Positions 1-10,355 of a stretch of 64,000 bases of DNA are shown one piece after another. Source of the stretch: Gnetum montanum (lineage: Eukaryota > Streptophyta > Gnetopsida > Gnetales > Gnetaceae); contig MNCI01017947.1 in the NCBI GenBank assembly GCA_015680685.1, forward strand, positions 67,901 through 131,900. The letters run 5' to 3'. A program made the position numbers and the translations under genes. Within the stretch, counting starts at the first letter, position 1; each line of letters opens with the position of its first letter. Under the pieces are notes generated by a model. It ran no database searches. It was not told the origin of the DNA and saw only the letters and a program-made list of their open reading frames with translations.

Positions 1-47
1 TTTATTATAGTGATCATGAAGAGAATTGAACTCATGATCCATTGCTG

Positions 48-69
48 AAGAGAGAGAGAGAGAGAGAGA
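48..69. repeat. (AG)n microsatellite
   Basis: An uninterrupted AG dinucleotide run of about 22 bases. No coding context; it lies in what is probably intron or downstream sequence of the minus-strand receptor kinase gene. Confidence 0.9.
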
Positions 70-77
70 TAACTTTA

Positions 78-246
78 AAAGGAAAGAAAAGAATATGAAC
101 AATCCCCAACAAGTCAGTTACAAGAAACCAAAGAAAAGAATACAAATAGTCCCCAACAAGTCAGTTACAAGAAACCAAAGAAAAGAATACGAACAGTCCC
201 CAACAAGTCAATTACAAGAAACCATTCATTATCCCTTATTCCACCT
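78..246. repeat. 47-bp minisatellite block, copy 1
   Basis: Three tandem units of about 47 bp, each carrying CCCCAACAAGTCARTTACAA, followed by a short tail. The whole 169-bp block recurs without a mismatch at 1250-1418. An apparent small reading frame across it is only a by-product of the repeat. Confidence 0.9.
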
Positions 247-279
247 ACAAATAGGAAGAGGAGGAGAGGAAAAATGGAG

Positions 280-295
280 CACACACACACACACA
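280..295. repeat. (AC)n microsatellite
   Basis: About 16 bases of CA/AC dinucleotide repeat directly downstream of the first minisatellite block. Confidence 0.85.
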
Positions 296-299
296 AGGA

Positions 300-1249
300 A
301 AATGTAGCTGTGTAGAACACAAAAAATGGAGGAATACAGCAACAAGGAGTCTAGCTGAGAAGGGAGAGAAGACCATGGCTGCTACAAGAGATAGCAAGGA
401 GAAAGAAATCAAGGGAGGCATACCAATCCAATATTATGATAATTCCTCCTAGTAAGCAAGATATCTAAGCAAGGAGGTAAAATGATCCATCTCTATTATG
501 TTTGATAATGGCCAGCAAGGGTTGATTTTCTCAAACTTTTCTCTTCTTGCCTATCTAACCACCTTCACAATGCTTGTATGAAAATATCAAGATTGTTGTT
601 GTAAGCTTAGATTGTTTTTTTGAAATCCTTTATTACCCTTCTTTGGATCTCTTCGCCCATCCTTTGCACTCACACCTAAATGACTTGGATGAGAGTTGTT
701 TCTGTAATGATTTAGAAACACCCATAATGATTTGGGGCATTTTGGGCAAAGGATTTCCAACAGGGGCTATGGATCCCTAATATGAGGATTGGTATTGCCG
801 ACAGAAAGCGAGAGTTTTCTTGGGCCTATCGATAATTGTGAATGTTTTAAAATTGTTGAATTCTTGGATTTTGGTTAGAATATGGTTGATGAACCCTCCC
901 CCTTTGAATCTGTAAATCTTGGATTATACTTTTTTTTCCTATACCTTTTCAAGTCTAATTTTAATATCTTTCTATAAGTTGATGGAGTGGGGGAAAACCT
1001 AGGATGTTATTTATGGTTGTGATTTATCTATTCTCTGCTATTGAACATATGAATTTCCTGATTAAATGATTATTGGTAAAATCGTTACAAGAGTTAAATT
1101 CAGATCTTGTTTTTGTGTGTGACTGGAAATTATAAATTATTAGTATGCGATTGAGCAAATATGAGATTATTAATTTATTTGCTTTTGTGGTCATTTCTTT
1201 GGTTTTCAAATGTGCAAGTGATCTTGATTAAATATTTCTTTTTAAGTTG
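300..1249. other. Non-coding stretch, probably intron 8 of the receptor kinase gene
   Basis: AT-rich sequence with no convincing exon on either strand. The next LRR exon of the minus-strand gene was looked for here and not found, so intron 8 probably extends beyond position 1. Confidence 0.4.
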
Positions 1250-1418
1250 AAAGGAAAGAAAAGAATATGAACAATCCCCAACAAGTCAGTTACAAGAAAC
1301 CAAAGAAAAGAATACAAATAGTCCCCAACAAGTCAGTTACAAGAAACCAAAGAAAAGAATACGAACAGTCCCCAACAAGTCAATTACAAGAAACCATTCA
1401 TTATCCCTTATTCCACCT
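1250..1418. repeat. 47-bp minisatellite block, copy 2, ending at an N
   Basis: Exact repeat of 78-246 (169 bp, no mismatch seen), stopping at the single undetermined base at 1419. Perfect identity ending at an assembly ambiguity suggests either a very recent duplication or a mis-joined contig edge. Confidence 0.9.
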
Positions 1419-2034
1419 NGCTCTTTTTAATTTTATAGGTTAATGCTAGTTCCATTGTTGTCAAAAGAAAGTCACCTTGGCATTTTCTTTTCTCAACTAA
1501 CTTTCTTTCTAGGGGGCTTCAGGTGCTAGCTCTTGCTCCCTATGAATGGGTCTTACATAGATGGACTGAGAATGATCTAGATTGACTAGTCATTCAACAT
1601 TTGAATGGAAACTCACCAATCTAATGGAATAGATCCTAGACTCAAGTTTTCTTCATTACATATTACAATGAGTGGGTAGGTGATGATGCAACATTGTCAT
1701 TAACATGTCAATTATTTTGTAGTTTGTGTCCGTGAGATGGAAAGCACTATGATTATTATTGGCTTGATGACCACCAAAATAGGATGTCTTTGCTTCCTTC
1801 TTGTATTTCATATTTCATCCAAGTTTTCATATCGTTGTGGCAATGCAATCTTAAAAACCTAACATCTTAAGTTTAAATCTCATGAGTGGCATTCTTAACC
1901 ATTCATGTTCTTTGGGTATCATAGATCTTATGGTCATCATAAAGCCATGTAATTATCAAAGTAAGAATTCCTGTAATAAAACCTTCCAACTAGAAGAAAA
2001 AGCACTAATCCAGTGACTCAATTTTGATACATAC

Positions 2035-5000
2035 AATTCAGCGAGATTCTTCCAGCCTCCAATGAAGTCTGGTATTGATCCTGTCAGTTGTGTATCCGAT
2101 GCCCACCTAAATTGTTCATAAAGTGAATAAATTTGAAAATGTGTTTTTTAAAAAATTAATTATTTAGCATCTTAGATCAATTCTTGAACTACAAAGTATA
2201 CAGATACACAAATAGAGGGTAGTGACAACTAACAGAATTTTCATGTTTTTTAAGTTCCTGAAAGACAATGGAATTCCTCCACTCACTCCAGAGCTAATAA
2301 TATACCTGCAATACAAGATGTCTATATATCAAAAACAAGAATATGACATAAAAGAAAAATATGACATAATGTCTGTAACATACGGTCAAAATTCTTCTAT
2401 ATTCAAAATTAACCTCAGAAAACTGTTATCTTTGACAAGAACAAAATAATGATCGGGAAGAGAATAATCATGTCTAAAAACTTATATAGCTACTAGACAA
2501 ACAACTGTCCCATAGACCCTTTGCGATGTTGAGAATGTAATAAAGAATTTCCATTTCCACTTACAAATTCAATAAAACTAAACAGGGAAACATATATTTG
2601 TGGGTGGTTATTACCTGAAACTAGAACTGTTAATGTAAATGGTTTTTATCCATAATCAGTGTGTGGACATTCTGGTACTGGCCTTAATTATTTATTGTGG
2701 TGATTGGAGGCAATCCTATTTAAGAATAATTTTCTCAGGGAAGGGGGTGGTTTGTTAATGTGCTCCCAACCACAAACTTTATTAACTAAAAAATACTAAA
2801 AATTACATCGCATTATGTCACAAGCTACTTTTAGGCATTCTTATAAAAGGAAAGAGAAATAGATTTAAATATGAAACTGATGTGCTTGATTATGTGGAGG
2901 CTGAGACCCTAACGATCCATGGGGAAATTTTCAGTTTCAAAAAAAAGTTTAAATATATCAAACAGCCTGAGGTGTTACCCCATACATATCTTATGATAAA
3001 AAGGTAAAGGCAACCAGATATTTCCAAGTGTGATGCCATTTTGGAATTGCAAGCACAAATTCTAAATAAGCATTCTTTCCCAAACAAGTAATATTAGAAA
3101 AAGGTTAATGTTATGGTGTGAGAACTTTAGATTGTCATGATGGGAAACTAGTTGATGGAATGAAATGAAGAAAGGGTAAACCTACACAAAAAAAATATGT
3201 TAGTGCAAGAGATATGTAATACCAATCAAATTGAGAGAAAAGTTGAAACATGTCAGTAACTAAAATAAAACAATGAGGCTGTTGGAGTTTGGTTTTACAC
3301 TTTGAGGCAACTCCACTATATTAGAATCTAATGAGTAGGAAGTAAGATTGTAACTCTCTTCTTTACAATAACTGTTTTTCATAACTTTCTTATTAATTGA
3401 AGTCTTACTAAGTTGGCTGCTTACGAATCTTCTAGCTGCTTATAATCTTCTTATGATGAATGGAGTTATGCTAAATTGCTAATTTCATTCCATAACTTAG
3501 TATTGGTCATTAGGTATCATTGATACTTTATAATAAGCCATGTTTCTAATTCTAGTAATTCGTAATCATCATCTTTGGGCTTTTTGTTATTCTAGAGTCA
3601 ATCCTACTAAGATTATAAGAATTTCTTGTATCCCAATAGTGTTGTTCTTCCATTTGCTTCTTCTTTTGGATTGCACCTACTTTGCATCATAAGCTTACAG
3701 CACACTTATGATGTTGGTTGGTCAACTTACTATAAGCTATTATTCTTAATCTTACATGGGCTAGGCCACACTAGACTTCTTCAGCAATCCATTGCTAAGT
3801 TGAGTCAACTTTTCTTACGATGGTTAATGGACTACTACCTCAATGTAACCTGTCCTTCTTCCTTAAATAATTTTCGTAACTTTTGGTCTTCATGATGCCT
3901 TAATTCAGCTCACTCTATTGAATTTCTTGAGTTCATGATGCACTAGTATGCCCTTTTGGTGTTGGGTATACTTGAAACTTCACCTTTTCTCTTGCTTCTT
4001 CCTCAAGTAACACTTGGTATGATTGAGGGCTTCTTCAATCTTTTGGTAAGATTCAAGGCTTCTTCAATCTTCTACTTCTTACAAATCATTACCTTCATAA
4101 CCTTTTGGCTTACGAATACTTTGCAGCTGTTTTGACAACTTTTTCTTCTTATTTACTTACTGTCCCATTTGTTTGTTCATTTTCTCGTTCATGCACTTGT
4201 ACATTTACTCATTCCTTCTTGGTCTTATTTTCTCTTGCTACCTTGTTCTTAGACTTTGGTTTCTTTATACTTTGTAAGGAATTGTGGCTCATGATAAACC
4301 TTTGTAACCCACCGATGAATTAAGTTAAGAAAATAATGATTGTATCTTAACTTAAAGTATATTCTAATAGAGGCATCGTAAAATTGTAAAACTGTAAACC
4401 AACAATGCCTATAGCATTACCGCCAGCATCTTAAAATTGTAAACTATGTTTGAAGTAAAAGAAAACAAAAACCAAAGGGATAATGAAAAGAGTTCCTTGT
4501 TAAGGCATTACATGAGTAGTCTCTTGCACTAGTAATGATTCAGTTATCCGCCGCAGCATTCTAGTATAGGTCCTAAGGAACTACATGATCTAATTGAAGT
4601 TGACTTTGACAATTACAAATCATGAAGGTAAAATCATAAAATATTTAAATCAACCAGAAAAAATTTAGAGGGACCATGTACTAAAATATGATTATAAGAA
4701 ACATGAAGTTAGAATCACCATAAAGCATTGTGTACAAGATATAACTGTCGCTGTTTTTCTATAGTAAAAACAGAAGTACTTTCTGATTGCCTAGGATAAA
4801 CAAAGAATGTATGTCAAGTACACAAGCAATGAAATATAGCTACTCATAATAGAAGACAGAGTTCTCACTTAAAACTGTTCCAAATTTGTGAGATTCCCAA
4901 GCTCTTCAGGAAGTGTTCCGTTGAAATTATTTGAAGAAAAACTCCTGCACACAGCTCCATTTGCAATTTACAGCGAGAAAAAATCTTTATTTAGTAAATA

Positions 5001-7231
5001 ATGAAAGAACCAAGTTGCATAAAAATTTATCTGAAACTATGAAAAGGAGGAGAATTTGTAGACGACATCAAAAGTCAAACTTTAGCACTCTAAAAAAAAA
5101 TATCTGAAAAGAAACAATGCATGCAGAACAGCCATTAGTAAAATTTAGCAGTGTTTAATGTTATATGCATTAGAAACAGAGAATATATGAAAAGGTGACC
5201 GCACAGAGAGATTAAATTTTGAAGATTTCCTAGTTCTTTTGGAACAGGTCCAGTAAAATTGTTGATTCCAACAGTCCTGCACATAAAAAGAAAACATACA
5301 CCAATTCTTATAATTGCTGATAAAATTTTGTTTTAAAGATTCAAATAAACTCGCTGCTGTACATTATATCAATTTATACCATATTTGGACATTTTCTTTT
5401 AAACAATGGCGTGTGAAACATCATGCCTTAACCAAAAAGGCATGAGAAAGACTTACAAATACTGCATGCCTGTCATGTTTCCCAGGAAAGCTGGAAGATG
5501 TCCGGAAAAAAAGTTCTGTCGAAGGTCCCTACCAAGGAGAAAAAAGAAAACAGATAAACTTTTAGACAATGTCGTGTATCAGTGTGTGTCAAAATATAGG
5601 AAAAGTCCAACTAGACCGATGTTTCTTTCGAGCGGAACATCAACTGTATTCTTTCAGAAGAGCCAAATACGATATTACTAGGATCAAACTCAAAAGCAAT
5701 GCTTTTTAACAAAAAGGCAGCTGCTTACAAATCGATTAGGTACGTCAAGTTTGCCAGTTCCTTCGGAATTCCTCCAGATTTATCTAACGCATAAACTTTC
5801 CTGGCAAGGAAAACGAAACTGTTATTTCAAAGGCATCCGCTTAAAACACTGAATAGTACCAAAATCCAATTAAACAACTTAAAATATCTGAGCAATCCAT
5901 TTTTGTCGTCTGCAATCGTTCAGACTAAAATAAATCCAATGAAAGAATAGACCTTTATAATTGTTCTATGTTACTATACATCTGATGTGTACTTATAGCC
6001 AACAAAAGAATAACTTTCATTTCCAGAAGCGCAGGAACATGTGAAAGGCAAATGTCATCAACATAACCACCGAAATATGCATATTGATCTCGTGTGTGTG
6101 TATTTAAAGCTCCTGATAAACAAAGGTATTCTAATAAGTGGCTAAAGGTTACATTATTATTCCTTCTGCGGTGGAAATGTCAGAGCATAGCTCTGTGAAC
6201 ACATTTAAAACATAGTAGCATTCTCCGAGGTCATTTTTCCTGATGTTAATTTTCACATCGAACATTTCGGCAGAATTTTAGGTGTCTATTAAGCATAACT
6301 GAATATACGTACGTGTCGCTGAACTATTAATACTTGGGCTTAAACAAATTTGGAGGTTCGACGCACACTGAAGAACCCATAGAATCTGGAATTCATAAAG
6401 AAGTTAAGGTTTATCGTTCAAACCGACAGGCTATACTAAATATATCGTGACTGATACGAATGCATTACCATAATTAGGATGGTGCGTTTATCTTATTTAT
6501 TACGATTTTCTAAAGCAGGCTATCTACATGATGCTAAAGCTTGAATGCAATACAATTATATTTCAAAACTTTTGTAAAAAATAACGGTCAATTTTGGTCA
6601 GTTTTCTTGAAGAAATTTTTTGAATTAAAACTAAAACAGCACATGTAAGCAGCATAGAGGAAGGTTAAGCTGTCGACCATTAAACAGTCAAAATCAGCCT
6701 GATACCATCTAACATAACATAACAAAATTTAAATAAACTAAATTAAAATCTATCATGGAAGCTACATGTAACTCCTTCAATCATCTCATTTCCGGGTCTC
6801 ACCACTGTATTCAAAATTTGTACTGCTTCAGGTGATATGAATTAAAGAATTTTTACAGTGGAGTACTTAATACTTGCATTTTTATGATATGGCAGGTGTT
6901 GCCTTGGTCGAAGGAGCAGTCACATACGATGCCAGGATTGGAGGGACTGGCAGAGGCATCTGCAACAGCTCCATAACATGGGTCTCCCGACATATTCCAT
7001 CCAGCTTGTGAGTTTATGCCCCACTTCTTTCCCAGTGCCCTGAAAGCATTTGCTGCAAATCATCCAAACAAATTCACACGTTATATCCGTTACATAGCAT
7101 TCTTCAGGATAAATCAAGTTTATTAGCTTTCACAGAAAAGGAGAGCAACAACCTTCAGAAGGGCTGGTTACAGCAGCTTCTACTCCCATGACAAAAACAG
7201 CCAAAACCCAGAAACAGATCTTCATTGCCAT
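2035..7231 (-). CDS. LRR receptor-like kinase (subfamily VIII-2 type), 5' half of gene, 8 exons
   Basis: N-terminal ectodomain of a membrane receptor-like kinase. Exons, read 7231 to 2035: 7231-7153, 7052-6878, 5800-5729, 5528-5457, 5276-5205, 4944-4873 (or 4876), 2305-2234, 2106-2035. Exon 1 starts MAMKICFWVLAVFVMGVEAA, a plain signal peptide. Exon 2 carries the family signature WNMSGDPCYGA...NPGIVCDCSF...TCHI, just before the LRRs. Exons 3 to 8 are each 72 nt, joined by phase-2 introns, and each encodes one LRR, for example NNFTGPVPKELGNL, NNFNGTLPEELGNLTNL, SSGVSGGIPLSF and TQLTGSIPDFIGGW. The order matches Arabidopsis At1g56145-like proteins from memory. About 228 codons are visible; further LRRs, the malectin domain, the transmembrane segment and the kinase should lie left of position 1. 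Introns range from 100 bp to about 2.6 kb. Oddities: intron 2 needs a GC donor, and the expected exon 6 donor has lost its G. The gene may be functional or a young pseudogene. Confidence 0.85.
3280..4404. mobile_element. Candidate solo LTR in intron 6
   Basis: Intron 6 is enlarged by a segment of about 1.1 kb that is rich in T and C on the plus strand and starts TGTTGGAGTTTGG and ends AAACCAACA, giving matching TGTTGG/CCAACA ends. The flanking pentamers (GAGGC and ATGCC) do not match, so no target duplication supports it. Reading frames inside are Phe/Ser/Leu rich with no known domain. Confidence 0.3.
4870..4880 (-). other. Altered splice donor after exon 6
   Basis: A 72-nt exon 6 would end GAACAGTT followed by TTAAGTG, where GTAAGTG is expected: a single G to T at intron position +1. 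A GT three bases upstream (GAACA|GTTTTAAG) would keep the frame and lose one leucine codon. The sequence supports either a shifted donor or a splicing defect. Confidence 0.6.
6872..6878 (-). other. GC-type splice donor of intron 2
   Basis: Exon 2 joins exon 3 in frame (…CHIIKM-KVYALD…) only if the intron starts at GCAAGT (exon ...AAAAT|GCAAGTATT) and ends at TTGCCAG|G. The nearby GT options (CAA|GTATTA, TTAA|GTACTC) break the phase-2 pattern kept by every other LRR intron. GCAAGT is the known consensus of the minor GC-AG intron class. Confidence 0.6.
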
Positions 7232-7235
7232 GCCT

Positions 7236-7262
7236 TCAAAGATCAGAAATGACTGAGAGCAT
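7236..7262 (-). CDS. 8-codon upstream ORF in the receptor kinase leader
   Basis: In the predicted 5' leader of the receptor kinase, an ATG at 7262-7260 opens MLSVISDL and stops at TGA 7238-7236, four bases before the main ATG at 7231. It lies between the TATA box and the main start, so it should be on the transcript. Such uORFs often dampen translation of the main frame; whether this one does is inference. Confidence 0.45.
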   Translation of the reverse strand: MLSVISDL

Positions 7263-7311
7263 CACAGAAAGAAAGAAGAGTCCGATTAAAATTTTATCAC
7301 TTTGCAATCAC

Positions 7312-7318
7312 TATATAT
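7312..7318 (-). promoter_or_regulatory. TATA box of the receptor kinase gene
   Basis: On the minus strand the sequence GCATATATAGTGATTGC lies about 80 bp upstream of the main ATG. This would place transcription start near 7285 and give a leader of roughly 55 nt. Confidence 0.55.
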
Positions 7319-7337
7319 GCTTTCAATTAAATATCCT

Positions 7338-7928
7338 CAGACGGTCTGCACAGAACGCTGCATGAGGACTAACTCGTCGAACTTGACCGTGTGAACGTGC
7401 ATGTTTTTGACATGTGGTAACCAATTCTCAGGAAAAAAAAAAACATGGGTTGACTGATTACAGCGTAGCCGAATTGTTTGATGATAATAGCCTAATTACC
7501 TTGCATGATCACATTTCTAAGCTATTGCCTCACCCTTCCCCAGGATTCTGAAGCTAGTTGATCATTGACCAACTTCTTAATCTCCTGTGTGAACACCAAA
7601 ATTTGAAAAGGTTTTTGTTGAGTTCGGTATAGACTGTATTCTGAGGAGATTTTGAGGATGACTATTACGTTCTTAGTTGTCTCTGTTGATACCAACACTC
7701 CCATGCTAGCAGGGGCCATGATTATCTAGTTTCAATTCTTGAGGGATCTTATGAGTTTTAAATCTCATGCATGACAATTTTTCTTTTAAATAATAATATC
7801 TCACCATTTCAAAGAATACAGGGATTCTATAAATATTTAAATGATCAATTTTTGGTAGTTCTTAGTTAATACCCAGTTGACCGAGATTGATGTGCTCTTT
7901 GTTTAAGCAGACATCCACAGACGGTCTG
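7338..7928. repeat. Two copies of an 11-bp near-palindrome upstream of the receptor kinase
   Basis: CAGACGGTCTG occurs at 7338-7348 and 7918-7928, a near-palindrome with one central base. The sequence between holds no recognised gene. The copies could be regulatory or the remains of a short duplication. Confidence 0.4.
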
Positions 7929-8399
7929 CCACACACATTTTCCAGCAGAACCACACACAAACTATATATATCATTTTTATCCCTAACCATGTATGTCATG
8001 TTATAGGTGCAAAAGCCGAAACCGTGTTATTCATTATAACCGCTGAAACATTTATAAATTAAAGGACAGTTATTGCAATTATAAATTTACTGTAGCTACA
8101 GTCACGGATATAAGTTTAGGTTTTACTGTCCATCCAGTATCCCAAAGTGCCTTTGACCGCGGTTGTGACGTGGAAAACTTTAACAGTCAGAGCTCTCTTG
8201 TTTGGAATTAAACAGGAAAATCCAATAAACTAACATCTGTGCTTACAGAAATCTCCGGCCATCCATTTAACCTGTCTGCAATCTGCACTAATGAGTATAC
8301 TGAGAATTTGAAACTTTAACGCTTGAACGTTGCGTTTACAAACAAAGAATGAACTTACTTCAAGCCAGTTGGATTGGGAATCTCCAAAAAAACAACGAC

Positions 8400-9400
8400 A
8401 ATACTCGTGCAGAGCTCAGCATTAAAGCTGGACACTGCAATGGACAGGCTTGGTGACGTCCGGCGTTGTTGGAGAGCCTAGACTCATCAACTTCATTTTC
8501 TTTTTGTCACTGCTGTTTCAGCACAGGCCTGGCGTTGCAGGGAATCTGCGTCATGTCTTCCGTAAGTCCGACAAGAAAAGTGGCACGTGCAGCTGTTATA
8601 AAGCCGACGTTGCGTGGTGGTGGACGCTGCCATGGAGTTTTTTTGGGTGTTGATTATGGGCACCCACTCATGGCATTACCTGTTGCTGGTCGTTGGGGAG
8701 AGGCCCGCAGCAACACGTTTGTGCAGCCCAACGTGGTCCCCTGCCGTTTCTAAACAAAACAAACGCCCATCCATCTATCCTTCCCACAGTGTTTGTTCGC
8801 CCAACGTTGGGGAGACTAGTTTTGCATTTTTGATCCTTGTTCATTTTCATACTTCCTGCTCATCCATCTATCCTTCCCACAGTGTTTGTTCGCCCCTCCA
8901 TCTTCTCGTTTTTCTTTTGTTTGAAGCATTGGTCGGCTCACATCTGCACAAATTTTGCAGAGCACCGCTGTCGTCTGTACTTGGAAGGCCGTATTTTATA
9001 TATTTACTGCCACAGGAGTGAGATGGACACCAATTAGCAACGGAGAGGAAGAGCAAGGTAGCTACGGTGGTGGGGGTTTTCTACAAGTGGAGTCACGGTG
9101 GAAAATCTCAGGTTTCTTTCTTGCTTTTGTTGTTGTTTTATGCTCTCACAGCGGAAGTTCCGGGGTAGGGCAATGAGTGGATTCAACGATCAGAGGTTGA
9201 TCAGAGGTTGCAAGCTTCATAGAAGAGGTGTGCTTCGTGCAAGTACCAATAGACTGCGGTACACTTGTTACATTTGTCGTCGTTTTGAGCTTAAGTTACT
9301 GTCTCATCTTCTTATTATTTTTTATGAATTGAGGTCTTTATCCTGTGGATTAAACACAGAACCCGTTTTACTTCTCAATCTAGACTAATCCTGTTTAAGT
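8400..9400. other. GC-richer, CpG-containing stretch without a recognised gene
   Basis: Base composition rises here compared with the surrounding AT-rich DNA, and several overlapping frames of 60 to 135 codons open on both strands, the longest at 8614-9021 on the plus strand. None shows a recognisable domain, and their overlap argues that they are chance frames. The stretch could be a promoter or first-exon region of an unknown gene, or decayed coding sequence. Confidence 0.3.
8768..8895 (+). repeat. 35-bp direct repeat pair
   Basis: A 35-bp sequence beginning CATCCATCTATCCTTCCCAC occurs at 8768-8802 and again without change at 8861-8895, 93 bp apart. It points to a small local duplication in the GC-richer stretch. 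Confidence 0.9.
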
Positions 9401-9978
9401 TAGATATTTTCTGCTTTAGATTTAAGTTGTTAGATATTTTCTACTTTAGATACCCGTTTTGTTGATATGTCCAAAATTTCCGCATCAATCTTCTCCACTC
9501 TTGATGTTGAACATATAAAACAAAAGTATAATATGATATTTACCATATTTAACTATATCCAGTAAATCTTTCAGGCCTCAATAAAACTGGAGTTTCAGTT
9601 TCAACTTCAAATATGAAAAAATTTATGGAATATGGCGCGGTTCATACCCGAATGTTGTGTCTTATTTTGCCTGCATCCCTGTTACCGTTCCAGTCTGCCA
9701 AGGCTTTTCAGTGGAGTAATTGGTCTGAAAAAAAAAACAAAAACAATGGAAAATATCATCCCTCACGTTTTTTTCATCCCGAAAATTCACCATTGACGGT
9801 ATTGGCCCACCTGTTCGAATAATGTTGCTTAATTATTTTTAAAAAATTTGCGGGCGTAGACGTTTTTCTCAAGATCATCAAAACTATGCTACTTTCCACC
9901 AAACCCATACATCATCATTGACCTGGACATTAAAATTGGGTGCTGAGTTCCGTTCAAAATTACATCAGAGATCAAGGT
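9401..9978. other. AT-rich stretch, no gene seen
   Basis: Contains a short imperfect tandem repeat (GTTAGATATTTTCTRCTTTAGAT) near 9401-9455. No domain, RNA gene or element boundary was seen up to the target duplication of the copia element. Confidence 0.4.
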
Positions 9979-9983
9979 CATAA

Positions 9984-10341
9984 TGTAACAATTGTGGAAA
10001 CATGCCTCCTACATTGTGACAATTGCGGAAACATGCCTCCCACGTAAACATGGAAAGTCCTAAAAACGATTCAACTTTTTAATGTAACAATGTGATAGCT
10101 TTGGAAATTTCTATTCATTGTTATCGGTAATGGTCTCATATTTTTCTAATAAATGGTAACTTGTTCCGGTGCCTTACCGTTTCTTGATGGGAGAACAGTG
10201 CATCAATGGCTGGAGGTCAGTTCGATCTGTATTTCAAATTGTTTTGTGCATTCCGGTTTCATGCACATTTGTAGATTAAGAGATCTGTTTTACATGCTTC
10301 CGCTTGTGCAATCCTTTTGATGCACGCCAAGATTTCTTACA
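9984..10341 (+). repeat. 5' LTR of the copia element
   Basis: 358 bp, TG...CA. It lacks about 117 bp found in the 3' LTR. The missing segment is flanked in the 3' LTR by two AGAACA copies, consistent with a deletion between short direct repeats. Confidence 0.95.
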
Positions 10342-10343
10342 TT

Positions 10344-10355
10344 TGGTATCGGAGC
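10344..10355 (+). other. Primer binding site of the copia element
   Basis: TGGTATCGGAGC, two bases after the LTR, matches the usual plant copia PBS for initiator tRNA-Met (TGGTATCAGAGC) with one difference. Confidence 0.9.

Noticed and set aside
2890-3087. 65-codon minus-strand frame in intron 6, considered as an extra LRR exon
   Set aside because: No LRR spacing and no splice sites that keep phase 2; the exon 6 to exon 7 joint is already complete without it.
3626-4323. Two plus-strand frames of 89 and 72 codons in intron 6
   Set aside because: Phe/Ser/Leu-rich translations of T/C-rich sequence, opposite to the host gene and inside a possible LTR; no domain.
8614-9021. 135-codon plus-strand frame and overlapping smaller frames on both strands
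   Set aside because: No domain, no intron/exon structure, and several overlapping frames of similar quality in a GC-richer stretch; it includes the 35-bp duplication, so it is likely chance.
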